From Hyphomicrobiales bacterium (GTDB lineage: Bacteria; Pseudomonadota; Alphaproteobacteria; Rhizobiales; Rhizobiaceae), in the NCBI GenBank assembly GCA_900472485.1, contig UCII01000012.1:1-64000 (forward strand): a DNA stretch of 64,000 nucleotides, written 5' to 3'. Below the pieces are notes generated by a model, which made no database searches, was not told the DNA's origin, and saw nothing but the letters and a program-made list of their open reading frames with translations. The translations under genes and the position numbers were made by a program. Position 1 is the stretch's first letter, and every line of letters begins with the position of its first letter. Shown piece after piece: positions 45,577 through 54,197 of this stretch.

Positions 45577-46317
45577 GTGAATATCCATTCGCTAATACAA
45601 TTGCTTGTGGTCATCGAAGAATGCAAGCTCGCCAAGGACGTCGTGGCCGAACTGGAACTCGTGCTCCGCTCCTATAAGTTCGATTTCTATGGGGTATTGA
45701 AACAGACGCGACCGAATGTCGATGTCGCGAATTTCATCCTGGCGGGCCGTTGGCCCGATCAATGGCCGCTGACCTATGTCCGCAAGAGGTACATGCTCGT
45801 CGACCCGGTTGCGCGCTATGCCGCCCAGGCACAGCGCCCCTTTCGCTGGAGCGATGCCGTGGCGGCGCTGAAGAAGGACCCGCTGCGGCGGCGTATGGAG
45901 CAGATGATGGCGGATGCCCGCGCCAACGGGCTTGTCGATGGCTATCTTTTTCCGATCCACGGTCGGAACGGCCTGCTGGGAAGCATGACGATCGGCGGCG
46001 AGGCGGTCGATCTTTCTCCGACGGAAATCTCCGTCTTCGACGCCGTCGCGAGAAAAATCTTCTGGCGACTTTTGGAGCTGCGCGACGAGGCGCAATCGTT
46101 GGAGGGGGCGGGAACGGCCGAGCTGAAGCTGACCAAGCGCGAGATGGAGGTGCTCAACCACCTTGCGGACGGCATGACGTCGATCGAGATCAGCCGGCTG
46201 CTTGTCATCTCCAATCATACCGTCGATTGGTATATGAACAGCATCCAGGACAAGCTGAAAGCCAGAAATCGGCAGCACATCGTTGCCATCGCTTTCAGAA
46301 ACGGACTTATTCCGTAA
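45577..46317 (+). CDS. LuxR-family regulator with autoinducer-binding domain
   Basis: A 246-residue quorum-sensing type regulator. Residues about 30-165 form the acyl-homoserine-lactone-binding domain; the conserved aromatic and acidic positions are visible (W-x3-Y in WPLTYVRKRY, D-P in MLVDPVARY, W in PFRWSDA). Residues about 180-246 form the DNA-binding domain with the GerE/LuxR signature LTKREMEVLNHLADGMTSIE and ISNHTVDWYMNSI. The start is a GTG at 45577 with AGGGG upstream. No LuxI-type synthase is seen in the window, so it may be an orphan receptor. It is divergent from ndvA, which could be a target; this is inference. Confidence 0.9.
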   Translation: MNIHSLIQLLVVIEECKLAKDVVAELELVLRSYKFDFYGVLKQTRPNVDVANFILAGRWPDQWPLTYVRKRYMLVDPVARYAAQAQRPFRWSDAVAALKKDPLRRRMEQMMADARANGLVDGYLFPIHGRNGLLGSMTIGGEAVDLSPTEISVFDAVARKIFWRLLELRDEAQSLEGAGTAELKLTKREMEVLNHLADGMTSIEISRLLVISNHTVDWYMNSIQDKLKARNRQHIVAIAFRNGLIP

Positions 46318-46433
46318 CGGCAACTATTTTGATGTCGGATGTCGCAGGAGAAATTGAACTTCCTGTGACAAGAAGTTAAGAATTCTCTTCGCGGGTGCAG
46401 CATTGCCCGTTTCGATGCCGTGAGGAGACAGCA

Positions 46434-49400
46434 TTGCCCATTTCCAAGATCCTGGTTGCCAACCGTTCCGAAATCGCCATTCGCGTATTCCGCGCCGCCA
46501 ACGAGCTTGGCATAAAAACGGTGGCCATCTGGGCCGAGGAAGACAAACTCGCGCTGCACCGCTTCAAGGCGGACGAGAGCTATCAGGTCGGCCGCGGTCC
46601 GCATCTTGCTCGCGATCTCGGGCCGATCGAGAGCTATCTGTCGATCGACGAGATCATCCGCGTCGCCAAGCTTTCCGGCGCCGACGCGATCCATCCAGGC
46701 TATGGCCTGCTGTCGGAAAGCCCGGAATTCGTCGATGCCTGCGATGCCGCCGGCATCATCTTCATCGGCCCGCGCGCCGATACGATGCGCCAGCTCGGCA
46801 ATAAGGTGGCAGCTCGCAATCTCGCGATTTCGGTCGGCGTACCGGTCGTGCCGGCAACCGATCCCTTGCCTGACGATATGGCCGAAGTCGCCAAGATGGC
46901 GGCCGAGATCGGCTATCCGGTCATGCTCAAAGCCTCCTGGGGCGGCGGCGGCCGCGGCATGCGCGTCATCCGCTCCGAGGCCGATCTCGCCAAGGAAGTG
47001 ACGGAAGCCAAGCGCGAGGCGAAGGCTGCCTTCGGCAAGGATGAGGTCTATCTTGAAAAGCTCGTCGAGCGCGCCCGGCATGTCGAAAGCCAGATCCTCG
47101 GCGACACGCACGGCAATGTCGTGCATCTGTTCGAGCGCGACTGTTCGGTGCAGCGCCGCAACCAGAAGGTCGTCGAGCGTGCGCCGGCCCCTTATCTCGC
47201 GGAAGCGCAGCGCCAGGAGCTGGCCGCCTATTCGCTGAAGATCGCCCAGGCGACAAATTATGTCGGTGCCGGCACCGTCGAATATCTGATGGATGCAGAC
47301 ACTGGCAAATTCTACTTCATCGAAGTCAATCCGCGCATCCAGGTCGAGCACACGGTGACCGAAGTCGTCACCGGCATCGATATCGTCAAGGCGCAGATCC
47401 ATATTCTCGACGGCTTTGCCATCGGCACGCCGGAATCGGGCGTTCCGAAGCAGGAAGAGATTCGCCTCAACGGCCATGCGCTGCAGTGCCGCGTGACGAC
47501 GGAAGATCCGGAACATAACTTCATTCCGGATTACGGCCGCATCACTGCTTATCGCTCGGCATCCGGCTTCGGCATCCGCCTCGACGGCGGCACCTCCTAT
47601 ACCGGCGCGATCATCACCCGTTATTATGATCCGCTGCTGGTGAAGGTGACGGCCTGGGCGCCGAATCCGCAGGAGGCGATCGCCCGCATGTATCGGGCGT
47701 TGCGCGAATTCCGTATCCGCGGCGTCGCGACGAATCTGACCTTCCTCGAAGCGATCATCACGCACGAGAAATTCCGCGACAACAGCTATACGACGCGCTT
47801 CATCGATTCCACGCCGGAACTGTTCCAGCAGGTCAAGCGCCAGGATCGCGCCACCAAGCTTCTGACCTATCTCGCCGACGTCACGGTCAACGGACATCCG
47901 GAAACGCGCGGTCGTCCAGTACCTTCGCCCAAGGTGGCGCAGCCTGTGTTGCCCTACATCGACAGCAATATCCCCGACGGTACCAAGCAGTTGCTGGACA
48001 AGCTCGGCCCGCAGAAATTCGCCGAGTGGATGCGCAATGAAAAGCGGGTGCTGATGACCGACACGACGATGCGGGACGGCCATCAGTCACTGCTTGCGAC
48101 CCGCATGCGTACCTATGATATTGCCAGCGTCGCCGGCACCTATGCACGCGCCCTGCCGCAGCTCCTTTCGCTGGAATGCTGGGGCGGCGCCACCTTCGAC
48201 GTCTCCATGCGCTTCCTCACGGAAGACCCGTGGGAGCGTCTGGCGCTGATCCGCGAGGGCGCGCCGAACCTGCTGCTGCAGATGCTTTTGCGCGGCGCCA
48301 ACGGCGTCGGCTACACCAACTATCCCGACAATGTCGTGAAATACTTCGTCCGCCAGGCGGCCAAGGGCGGCGTCGATCTCTTCCGCGTCTTCGACTGCCT
48401 GAACTGGGTCGAGAACATGCGCGTGTCGATGGATGCCGTTGCCGAGGAGAACAAGCTCTGCGAGGCGGCGATCTGCTACACCGGCGATATCCTCAATTCG
48501 GCCCGTCCGAAGTATGATCTGAAATATTACACCGATCTCGCCGTCGAGCTCGAAAAGGCCGGCGCCCATATCATCGCGCTGAAGGATATGGCGGGCTTGC
48601 TGAAGCCTGCTGCGGCCAAGGTGCTGTTCAAGGCGCTGCGCGAGGCGACCGGTCTGCCGATCCACTTCCACACGCATGATACGTCAGGCATTGCCGCCGC
48701 GACCGTGCTGGCGGCGGTCGACGCCGGCGTCGATGCCGTCGATGCGGCGATGGATGCGCTATCAGGCAATACCTCGCAGCCCTGCCTCGGCTCGATCGTC
48801 GAAGCACTCAAGGGCTCCGAGCGCGATCCGGGCCTCGATCCCGAATGGATCCGCCGGATCTCCTTCTACTGGGAGGCCGTTCGACACCAGTACGCCGCCT
48901 TCGAAAGCGATCTCAAGGGACCAGCTTCGGAAGTCTATCTGCACGAAATGCCCGGCGGGCAGTTCACCAACCTCAAGGAGCAGGCCCGCTCGCTCGGTCT
49001 CGAGACCCGCTGGCACAAGGTGGCGCAGGCCTATGCCGATGCCAACCAGATGTTCGGCGATATCGTCAAGGTGACGCCGTCCTCCAAGGTCGTCGGCGAC
49101 ATGGCGCTGATGATGGTGAGCCAGGACCTGACGGTCGCCGATGTCGAGAACCCGGCCAAGGATATCGCCTTCCCGGATTCGGTCGTTTCCATGCTCAAGG
49201 GCGATCTCGGCCAGCCGCCGTCCGGATGGCCGCAAGCGCTGCAGAAGAAGGCACTGAAGGGCGACAAGCCCTATACCGTCCGCCCCGGCTCGCTGCTTGC
49301 CGAAGCCGATCTCGATGCGGAGCGCAAGGTCATCGAGACGAAGCTGGAGCGCAAGGTCGATGATTTCGAATTCGCCTCCTACCTGATGTATCCGAAGGTC

Positions 49401-49895
49401 TTCACCGACTATGCGCTGGCCGCCGACACCTATGGCCCGGTCTCGGTGCTGCCGACGCCGGCCTATTTCTACGGTCTCAAGGAAGGTGATGAACTCTTTG
49501 CCGAGATCGAGAAGGGCAAAACGCTCGTCATCGTCAACCAGGCGATGACGGCGACCGACGAGAAGGGCATGGTCACCGTGTTCTTCGAGCTCAACGGCCA
49601 GCCGCGCCGCATCAAGGTGCCGGATCGCGCCCATGGGGCCTCCGGCAGTGCGGTGCGCCGCAAGGCCGAGACCGGCAATGCCGCCCATGTCGGCGCGCCG
49701 ATGCCGGGCGTCATCTCAACCGTCTTCGTTTCGCCCGGCCAGGCGATCAAGGCCGGCGACGTGCTTGTTTCCATCGAGGCCATGAAGATGGAGACGGCGC
49801 TGCACGCCGAAAAGGACGGCACCATCTCCGAGGTGCTGGTGCGCGCCGGCGACCAGATCGACGCCAAGGATCTGCTCGTCGTCTATGGCGCCTAA
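46434..49895 (+). CDS. pyc: pyruvate carboxylase
   Basis: Biotin- and ATP-dependent carboxylation of pyruvate to oxaloacetate, the main anaplerotic reaction in rhizobia. At 1153 residues it has the full order: biotin carboxylase (ILVANRSEIAIRVFRAANEL, MLKASWGGGGRGMRVI, IEVNPRIQVEHTVTE), carboxyltransferase (TDTTMRDGHQSLLATRMRT, HFHTHDTSGIAAATVLAA), and a C-terminal biotinyl domain with AMKM and biotin-accepting Lys1118. The start is a TTG at 46434 with GAGGAG 5 bases upstream; the Rhizobium etli enzyme begins MPISKILVANR as here. The protein matches that enzyme closely by eye. Confidence 0.98.
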   Translation: MPISKILVANRSEIAIRVFRAANELGIKTVAIWAEEDKLALHRFKADESYQVGRGPHLARDLGPIESYLSIDEIIRVAKLSGADAIHPGYGLLSESPEFVDACDAAGIIFIGPRADTMRQLGNKVAARNLAISVGVPVVPATDPLPDDMAEVAKMAAEIGYPVMLKASWGGGGRGMRVIRSEADLAKEVTEAKREAKAAFGKDEVYLEKLVERARHVESQILGDTHGNVVHLFERDCSVQRRNQKVVERAPAPYLAEAQRQELAAYSLKIAQATNYVGAGTVEYLMDADTGKFYFIEVNPRIQVEHTVTEVVTGIDIVKAQIHILDGFAIGTPESGVPKQEEIRLNGHALQCRVTTEDPEHNFIPDYGRITAYRSASGFGIRLDGGTSYTGAIITRYYDPLLVKVTAWAPNPQEAIARMYRALREFRIRGVATNLTFLEAIITHEKFRDNSYTTRFIDSTPELFQQVKRQDRATKLLTYLADVTVNGHPETRGRPVPSPKVAQPVLPYIDSNIPDGTKQLLDKLGPQKFAEWMRNEKRVLMTDTTMRDGHQSLLATRMRTYDIASVAGTYARALPQLLSLECWGGATFDVSMRFLTEDPWERLALIREGAPNLLLQMLLRGANGVGYTNYPDNVVKYFVRQAAKGGVDLFRVFDCLNWVENMRVSMDAVAEENKLCEAAICYTGDILNSARPKYDLKYYTDLAVELEKAGAHIIALKDMAGLLKPAAAKVLFKALREATGLPIHFHTHDTSGIAAATVLAAVDAGVDAVDAAMDALSGNTSQPCLGSIVEALKGSERDPGLDPEWIRRISFYWEAVRHQYAAFESDLKGPASEVYLHEMPGGQFTNLKEQARSLGLETRWHKVAQAYADANQMFGDIVKVTPSSKVVGDMALMMVSQDLTVADVENPAKDIAFPDSVVSMLKGDLGQPPSGWPQALQKKALKGDKPYTVRPGSLLAEADLDAERKVIETKLERKVDDFEFASYLMYPKVFTDYALAADTYGPVSVLPTPAYFYGLKEGDELFAEIEKGKTLVIVNQAMTATDEKGMVTVFFELNGQPRRIKVPDRAHGASGSAVRRKAETGNAAHVGAPMPGVISTVFVSPGQAIKAGDVLVSIEAMKMETALHAEKDGTISEVLVRAGDQIDAKDLLVVYGA

Positions 49896-49947
49896 GCGGC
49901 AAGGACGGCTTTCAATTCTGGCAGCCGACTAAAATACGGAATGTCTT

Positions 49948-49984
49948 CCGTCGCAAAGCCTGGCTATTGCCGGCTTTGCGACGG
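49948..49984. terminator. bidirectional terminator between pyc and the MFS gene
   Basis: CCGTCGCAAAGCC (49948-49960) and GGCTTTGCGACGG (49972-49984) form a perfect 13-bp stem with an 11-base loop, placed between the convergent stop codons of two genes. The T run on the plus side is weak (TTGCTTTT). Confidence 0.75.
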
Positions 49985-49992
49985 AGTTGCTT

Positions 49993-51246
49993 TTAATCCG
50001 GCTTGCGGGTACGCCGCTCGACGATGGCGGCCCAGATTGCTGCCAGCAGCGCGAGTACCGCCGATGCCAGCATCAGGGCGAAGAGCGTATGGATCGTTGG
50101 CGATCGCGCGATGAACAGGCCACCGATCGAGCCGATGAGCGCGCCGCCCGATATCCGCATAGCGGCGGCGAGCCCTGCTGCCATTCCCACAATATCCGAT
50201 CTGACCGACATGGCGCCGCTATTGGCGGCTGGCATGGTGAGGCCATTGCCGATACCGATGAAGATGCAGGGGCCGAAGAGCGCCAGAACCTCAGTCATGC
50301 CCGATAGCGACAAGGCGAGCCCAATTGACAGGCCGATGCAGGTCAGCAGCCGCGCGATGATGAGGATTGTGCCGATGGGGATTTTTGCGCCATAGCGACC
50401 CGCGAGATAGCTGCCGAGAATGAAGCCGGCGGGAACGAGGCCCATATAGAAGCCAAGCTTGGCGCTCGAACCGCCGAGCGTATCGCCTACCGTCAGCGGT
50501 GCTCCGCCGAGGAAGATATAAAGCACGCCCATCGAGCAGGCCATGCAGAGCGTATAGGCCCAGAATCGCGCCGAACGCAAAAGCAGGGTGTAGGAGGCAA
50601 GATAGTTTCTGCGGGCAGCGGACGCGGGTGCTTTCGATCCCTTCAGTTCGCGCAGGGACAGGAGGAAGGCGGCGCTACCGAAGATCGCAAGGACGATGAA
50701 GCTTGCCTGCCAACCGAAAATCTCGTCCAGCGAACCACCGAACAGCGGTCCGACCATCGGCGCCAATGCCCATCCCATGGCGAGATAGCCGAACTTGCTG
50801 GCAGCCTGGCGCTCGTCCGATGTTTCCTTGATGATGACGAGGGCGACGGAATAGCACGGTCCGATGCACGCCTGCATCATGCGGCACAGCAGGAAAATGC
50901 CGATAGTCGGAGCGAGAACGCAGCCGAGCGAGGCGATGATGAAGATTGCGAGCGCCGCCAGGACGATCGGCCGGCGGCCGAACCGGTCCGATATCGCTCC
51001 CCCAATCGCTTCCAGGAACGCAGTCACGATGGAAAAGCCGGCGACGGAGAGGTTCACGAGAGCGAAATCGGCATGGAATGCCGCCGATATCTTCGGCAGA
51101 GACGGCAGGATCATATTTACGGGCAGCACGGCAAGCGCCGAGAGCAGGATGAGGGTTATCAGCCGCGGCGGCGCGGCTCTTTCCGGCATTGGATCATCGA
51201 TTGCATGTGTGGATGATTGGTCGATGCGGCTTTCGGTGCGCGTCAT
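49993..51246 (-). CDS. Bcr/CflA-type MFS multidrug efflux transporter
   Basis: A 417-residue proton-driven exporter with 12 predicted membrane helices. The N-terminal segment LLSALAVLPVNMILPSLPKI and the loop AISDRFGRRPIVLAALAIFI match the Bcr/CflA drug-resistance subfamily; FGYLAMGWALAPMVGPLFGG is motif C. The ATG at 51246 gives the usual N-terminus. The 5' region carries a leader peptide gene (51371-51427), a stem-loop and a terminator (51316-51337), indicating control of expression by attenuation. Substrates cannot be deduced. Confidence 0.85.
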   Translation of the reverse strand: MTRTESRIDQSSTHAIDDPMPERAAPPRLITLILLSALAVLPVNMILPSLPKISAAFHADFALVNLSVAGFSIVTAFLEAIGGAISDRFGRRPIVLAALAIFIIASLGCVLAPTIGIFLLCRMMQACIGPCYSVALVIIKETSDERQAASKFGYLAMGWALAPMVGPLFGGSLDEIFGWQASFIVLAIFGSAAFLLSLRELKGSKAPASAARRNYLASYTLLLRSARFWAYTLCMACSMGVLYIFLGGAPLTVGDTLGGSSAKLGFYMGLVPAGFILGSYLAGRYGAKIPIGTILIIARLLTCIGLSIGLALSLSGMTEVLALFGPCIFIGIGNGLTMPAANSGAMSVRSDIVGMAAGLAAAMRISGGALIGSIGGLFIARSPTIHTLFALMLASAVLALLAAIWAAIVERRTRKPD

Positions 51247-51315
51247 GGCCTTGTCCGTCGTGTGGATGGGAAGTCGAAGGGGATTTGACGAGGCGCCGCC
51301 CGGATTCCGGGCAAT

Positions 51316-51337
51316 AAAAAAGGCCCCGTCAGGAGCC
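51316..51337 (-). terminator. leader terminator upstream of the efflux gene
   Basis: On the minus strand GGCTCC-TGAC-GGGGCC (plus 51337-51322, one G-T pair) is followed by six U residues (51321-51316), an intrinsic terminator. It lies 34 bases after the leader peptide stop and 70 bases before the efflux start, the place of an attenuator. It could alternatively serve as the distal terminator of the ABC operon that ends at 51512. Confidence 0.72.
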
Positions 51338-51345
51338 TGCTTACC

Positions 51346-51392
51346 GCGCATGGGTGCTTTCGCCGGATGGCTACGCCATCCTGCCCATGCGC
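51346..51392 (-). promoter_or_regulatory. stem-loop overlapping the leader peptide end
   Basis: GCGCATGGG (minus strand, 51392-51384) pairs with CCCATGCGC (51354-51346) over 9 bp. Inside lies a second stem, GGATGGC with GCCATCC (51381-51375 and 51371-51365), separated by three bases. The 5' arm is within the last codons of the leader peptide, so a translating or stalled ribosome would change whether the stem forms. Confidence 0.6.
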
Positions 51393-51427
51393 CTTCCTAC
51401 CACTACGATAACGAGTGCCGTGTTCAT
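51371..51427 (-). CDS. putative leader peptide, 18 residues
   Basis: An ATG at 51427 opens MNTALVIVVVGRRMGRMA and stops at TAG (51371). A run of six branched-chain codons, Leu-Val-Ile-Val-Val-Val, occupies codons 5-10, as in ilv attenuator peptides. Two stems and an intrinsic terminator follow within 60 bases, and the next gene is the Bcr/CflA-type exporter. Translation of such peptides senses charged branched-chain tRNA or ribosome stalling. The upstream ribosome site is not strong and this small gene has no protein-level test here, so the call is provisional. Confidence 0.6.
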   Translation of the reverse strand: MNTALVIVVVGRRMGRMA

Positions 51428-51511
51428 GGTACTAGAGCTAACCGCAAAGCTGCGCAGCGTCAATGCGCGGCTGCCCCAATACGATGCCGTTTTCGACCCA
51501 GGCTGGCGGGC

Positions 51512-52273
51512 TCAGATGTCGTAGCTGAGCCCGGAATTCAGCGTGGAGATGAATTGCTTCGTCCGCTCCTGTGCCGGGTTGGAGAAGATATTGCGTGAGG
51601 AGCCGGTCTCGACGATGTTGCCCGCCTCAAGGAACACGACATTGTTGGCGATCTTGGAGGCGAGGCGCAGGTCGTGCGTTGCCATGACCATCGTCGTGCC
51701 TTCGTTGGCGAGCTTGCCCAGCACGTCGACCACTTCGGCCGCCAGTTCCGGATCGAGCGCCGAGGTGGGTTCGTCGCAGAGCAGCACGCGCGGCGAGGGG
51801 GCGAGCGCGCGGGCGATGGCGACACGCTGTTGCTGGCCGCCCGAAAGCGTCGAGGGCCAGGCATCTATCTTGTGCGCCATGCCGACCTTGGTCAGAAGTT
51901 CGACTGCGCGGGCGCGGGCCTTGTCTGCCGGCCAGCGCAGCACGGTGGTCAGCCCTTCCATGACGTTGCCGATCGCGGTCTGATGCGGAAAGAGCTGGAA
52001 ATTCTGGAAGACCATGCCCGTCTGGCGGCGGATCTTCTGGATGTCCTGCCAGGAAGGCTTCTTGCCCGGCTGGAAGGTGGCCGTCTCCCCGCCGATGCGG
52101 ATCGTTCCGGCGGTTGGGATTTCCAAAAGGTTGATGCAGCGAAGCAGCGTGCTCTTGCCGCCGCCCGAAGGCCCCACAAGCGCCGTCACCGTTCCCTCGG
52201 GGATCATCAGGCTGATATCCTTGAGGATGACATTGTCGCCGAAGCGCTTTTCGATATGCGAAAGCTCGATCAT
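51512..52273 (-). CDS. polar amino acid ABC transporter, ATPase
   Basis: A 253-residue HisP/GlnQ-type ATPase. It has GPSGGGKSTLLRCINLLE (Walker A), [19 protein letters not shown] (signature), [18 protein letters not shown] (Walker B) and MATHDLRLASKI. Its ATG overlaps the permease stop by four bases. It is the last of a binding protein, permease and ATPase set on the minus strand. Confidence 0.95.
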   Translation of the reverse strand: MIELSHIEKRFGDNVILKDISLMIPEGTVTALVGPSGGGKSTLLRCINLLEIPTAGTIRIGGETATFQPGKKPSWQDIQKIRRQTGMVFQNFQLFPHQTAIGNVMEGLTTVLRWPADKARARAVELLTKVGMAHKIDAWPSTLSGGQQQRVAIARALAPSPRVLLCDEPTSALDPELAAEVVDVLGKLANEGTTMVMATHDLRLASKIANNVVFLEAGNIVETGSSRNIFSNPAQERTKQFISTLNSGLSYDI

Positions 52274-52950
52274 GCCTGTGCCTCCAGCGTGCCGCCCGAG
52301 CGGGCGAAGCGGCGTTCGAGGTAGCCCTGCAGCGTCGACAGAAAGGTGCTGAGCACGAGATAGATGATGGCGGCCTCGATATAGAGGATCAGCGGCTCAT
52401 AGGTCGTCGCCACGATGCGCTGCGCGGCCTGAAACAGCTCCGGCACGGTGATGGCGGCGGCGAGCGACGTATCCTTGACCAGCGAAATGAAGGTGTTCGA
52501 CAGCGGCGGCACGGCGACGCGGGCTGCCTGCGGCAGGATGGTGCGGCTCATCGCCTGGCGCCAGTTCATGCCGATCGAATAGGCGGCTTCCCACTGACCC
52601 TTCGGCACGGAGGAAATGACGGCGCGAATGATTTCGGACGTATAGGCGCCGACGCTCAGGGTAAAGCCGATGATGGCTGCGGGGAAAGCGTCGAGCAGGA
52701 TGCCGAGGCTCGGCAGGCCGTAGAAGATGACGAAGAGCTGCACCAGAAGCGGCGTGCCGCGGATCACCCAGACATAGAAGCGGGCGATGGCCACGAACGG
52801 CGCCGGGGCGAAGAGCCTGACGACGGCGGTGAGCAGGCCGAGCAGAAGGCCGAGAACGAAGGTGATCAAGGTGAGTGGGATGGTGAAGACGAGCCCCGCC
52901 CAAAGCAGCGTGCCCAGTGACTCCCACATCAGTTGCAGCCAATGCTCCAA
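52270..52950 (-). CDS. polar amino acid ABC transporter, permease
   Basis: A 226-residue HisM/GlnP-type inner-membrane permease with about five helices. The diagnostic loop VISSVPKGQWEAAYSIGMNW followed by RQAMSRTILPQAARVAVPPL and SLVKDTSLAAAITVPEL is complete, as is the YVWVIRGTPLLVQLF segment. A single permease implies a homodimer, usual for small polar amino acid importers. It starts 86 bases after the binding-protein gene. Confidence 0.94.
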   Translation of the reverse strand: MEHWLQLMWESLGTLLWAGLVFTIPLTLITFVLGLLLGLLTAVVRLFAPAPFVAIARFYVWVIRGTPLLVQLFVIFYGLPSLGILLDAFPAAIIGFTLSVGAYTSEIIRAVISSVPKGQWEAAYSIGMNWRQAMSRTILPQAARVAVPPLSNTFISLVKDTSLAAAITVPELFQAAQRIVATTYEPLILYIEAAIIYLVLSTFLSTLQGYLERRFARSGGTLEAQA

Positions 52951-52972
52951 GGAGAAGCCTTTCGATAACAGA

Positions 52973-53000
52973 ATGCGTCCGGAGGTGACCCCGGACGCAT
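52973..53000 (-). terminator. intercistronic hairpin in the amino acid ABC operon
   Basis: ATGCGTCCGG (52973-52982) and CCGGACGCAT (52991-53000) form a perfect 10-bp stem between the binding-protein stop and the permease start. With no T run on the minus side it is more likely a message-stabilising or partial attenuation hairpin; on the plus strand it is followed by five T residues. Confidence 0.65.
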
Positions 53001-53035
53001 CTTTTTCACAGTTTTATGTCGCTGCCTATGCCTTC

Positions 53036-53809
53036 TTACTTCGAAACGTCCTGGCCGAAGTATTTCTTGGAGATCTTGTCATAGGTGCCGTCTGCCTTGA
53101 TGTCAGCCAGCGCTTTGTTGATCGCAGCAAGCAGTTCCGGCTCGCCCTTGCGGATGATGACGGCGGAGAAATCGGCATTGGCCTGCTGGGCGACGATCTT
53201 CACCGGTGCGTCGGGCTTGTGCTTCTTGAAATCGAGGAAGGAAAGGCTGTCGTTGATGGTGGCGTCGGCGCGGCCGGTCAGAACGAGCTGGATCGACTGG
53301 TCGAAACCGTCGGTGCCGACGAGCTCGGCGCCGGATTCGGTTGCGAGCTTGCCGAAGTTGCTGGTCAGCGACTGCGCCGCCTTCTTGCCCTTGAGATCGC
53401 CGAAATCCTTGATGGCACTGTTGCTGTCCTTGACGATCAGCACGGCCTTGGAGGCGATGTAGGGCTCGGAGAAGTCATACTTCTTCTTGCGTGCTTCGGT
53501 GACGCCGACTTCGTTGATGACGGCATCGTAGCGGTTGGCGTCGAGGCCGGCGATCAGGCCATCCCACTTGCCTTCCAGGAACTGCGCCTTGACGCCGAGC
53601 TTGCCGGCGATGGCTTCCGCGATCTCGACGTCAAAGCCGGTCAGCTTGCCGCTTTCGTCATGAAAGGTGAAGGGCGCATAGGTCCCTTCAGTGCCGACCT
53701 TGAATACGCCGGCCGACTGGATCGCCTTGAGGTTTTCCCCGGCATGGGCGGGGAGCAGGAATGCAGCCTGCACGAGGGCGGCGGCGGCAACAGTCTTCAA
53801 CCAGTTCAT
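53036..53809 (-). CDS. polar amino acid ABC transporter, binding protein
   Basis: A 257-residue family 3 periplasmic solute-binding protein. Signal peptide MNWLKTVAAAALVQAAFLLP ending AHA; then FKVGTEGTYAPFTFHDESGK, LTGFDVEIAEAIAGKLG, KWDGLIAGLDANRYDAVINE and KYDFSEPYI, the standard order of the family. The ligand is unclear; cystine- and glutamine-type binders look similar. ATG 53809 with GGAAG is preferred over a start ten codons upstream. Confidence 0.93.
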   Translation of the reverse strand: MNWLKTVAAAALVQAAFLLPAHAGENLKAIQSAGVFKVGTEGTYAPFTFHDESGKLTGFDVEIAEAIAGKLGVKAQFLEGKWDGLIAGLDANRYDAVINEVGVTEARKKKYDFSEPYIASKAVLIVKDSNSAIKDFGDLKGKKAAQSLTSNFGKLATESGAELVGTDGFDQSIQLVLTGRADATINDSLSFLDFKKHKPDAPVKIVAQQANADFSAVIIRKGEPELLAAINKALADIKADGTYDKISKKYFGQDVSK

Positions 53810-54197
53810 CGTTTTCTTCCGTTTCTGGAGCGGTTTCATTCAATGTCGCATACATCGCAGAAAAATTGCATCGCGAAAGCGTAGAAAACTGCGGGATAAA
53901 TGGGCAATTGCGAATATTTTTCTCAAAAGATCGGGATTACGCTACTAAGAGCGCCGCCGCTCCCGCTTATCGTCAGGAATCGCCGGCCGCGTGACATGAG
54001 CGGCATGGTGACAATTCTCAACACCGCCCTATTTCGTCATCTGATTATTGTCCCGGTGCGGCATCCTTCGCGCAAGGCATGTGCGTCGAACATGCGTCCT
54101 GGCGGCTCGCTGCAAGACGCTGGCAGCGATCAAATGGCGTTTCTATCAGAAAGCGAAAATACGAGACTCGATCTGACACAGCCGGAGAGGTAACGAA
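53810..54197. other. divergent intergenic region
   Basis: 388 bases between the amino acid transporter operon and an SGNH hydrolase gene. It must carry both promoters. I see no gene or RNA with support; the segment 53860-53945 is AT-rich. Confidence 0.4.

Noticed and set aside
46215..48083. Minus-strand open frame of 622 codons over the LuxR gene and pyc
   Set aside because: It lies antisense to the biotin carboxylase domain of pyc and has no ribosome site or family similarity.
51346..51392. Known riboswitch upstream of the efflux gene
   Set aside because: The stems do not match the conserved cores of guanidine, SAM or other riboswitches that I can recall, and a leader peptide explains the layout better.
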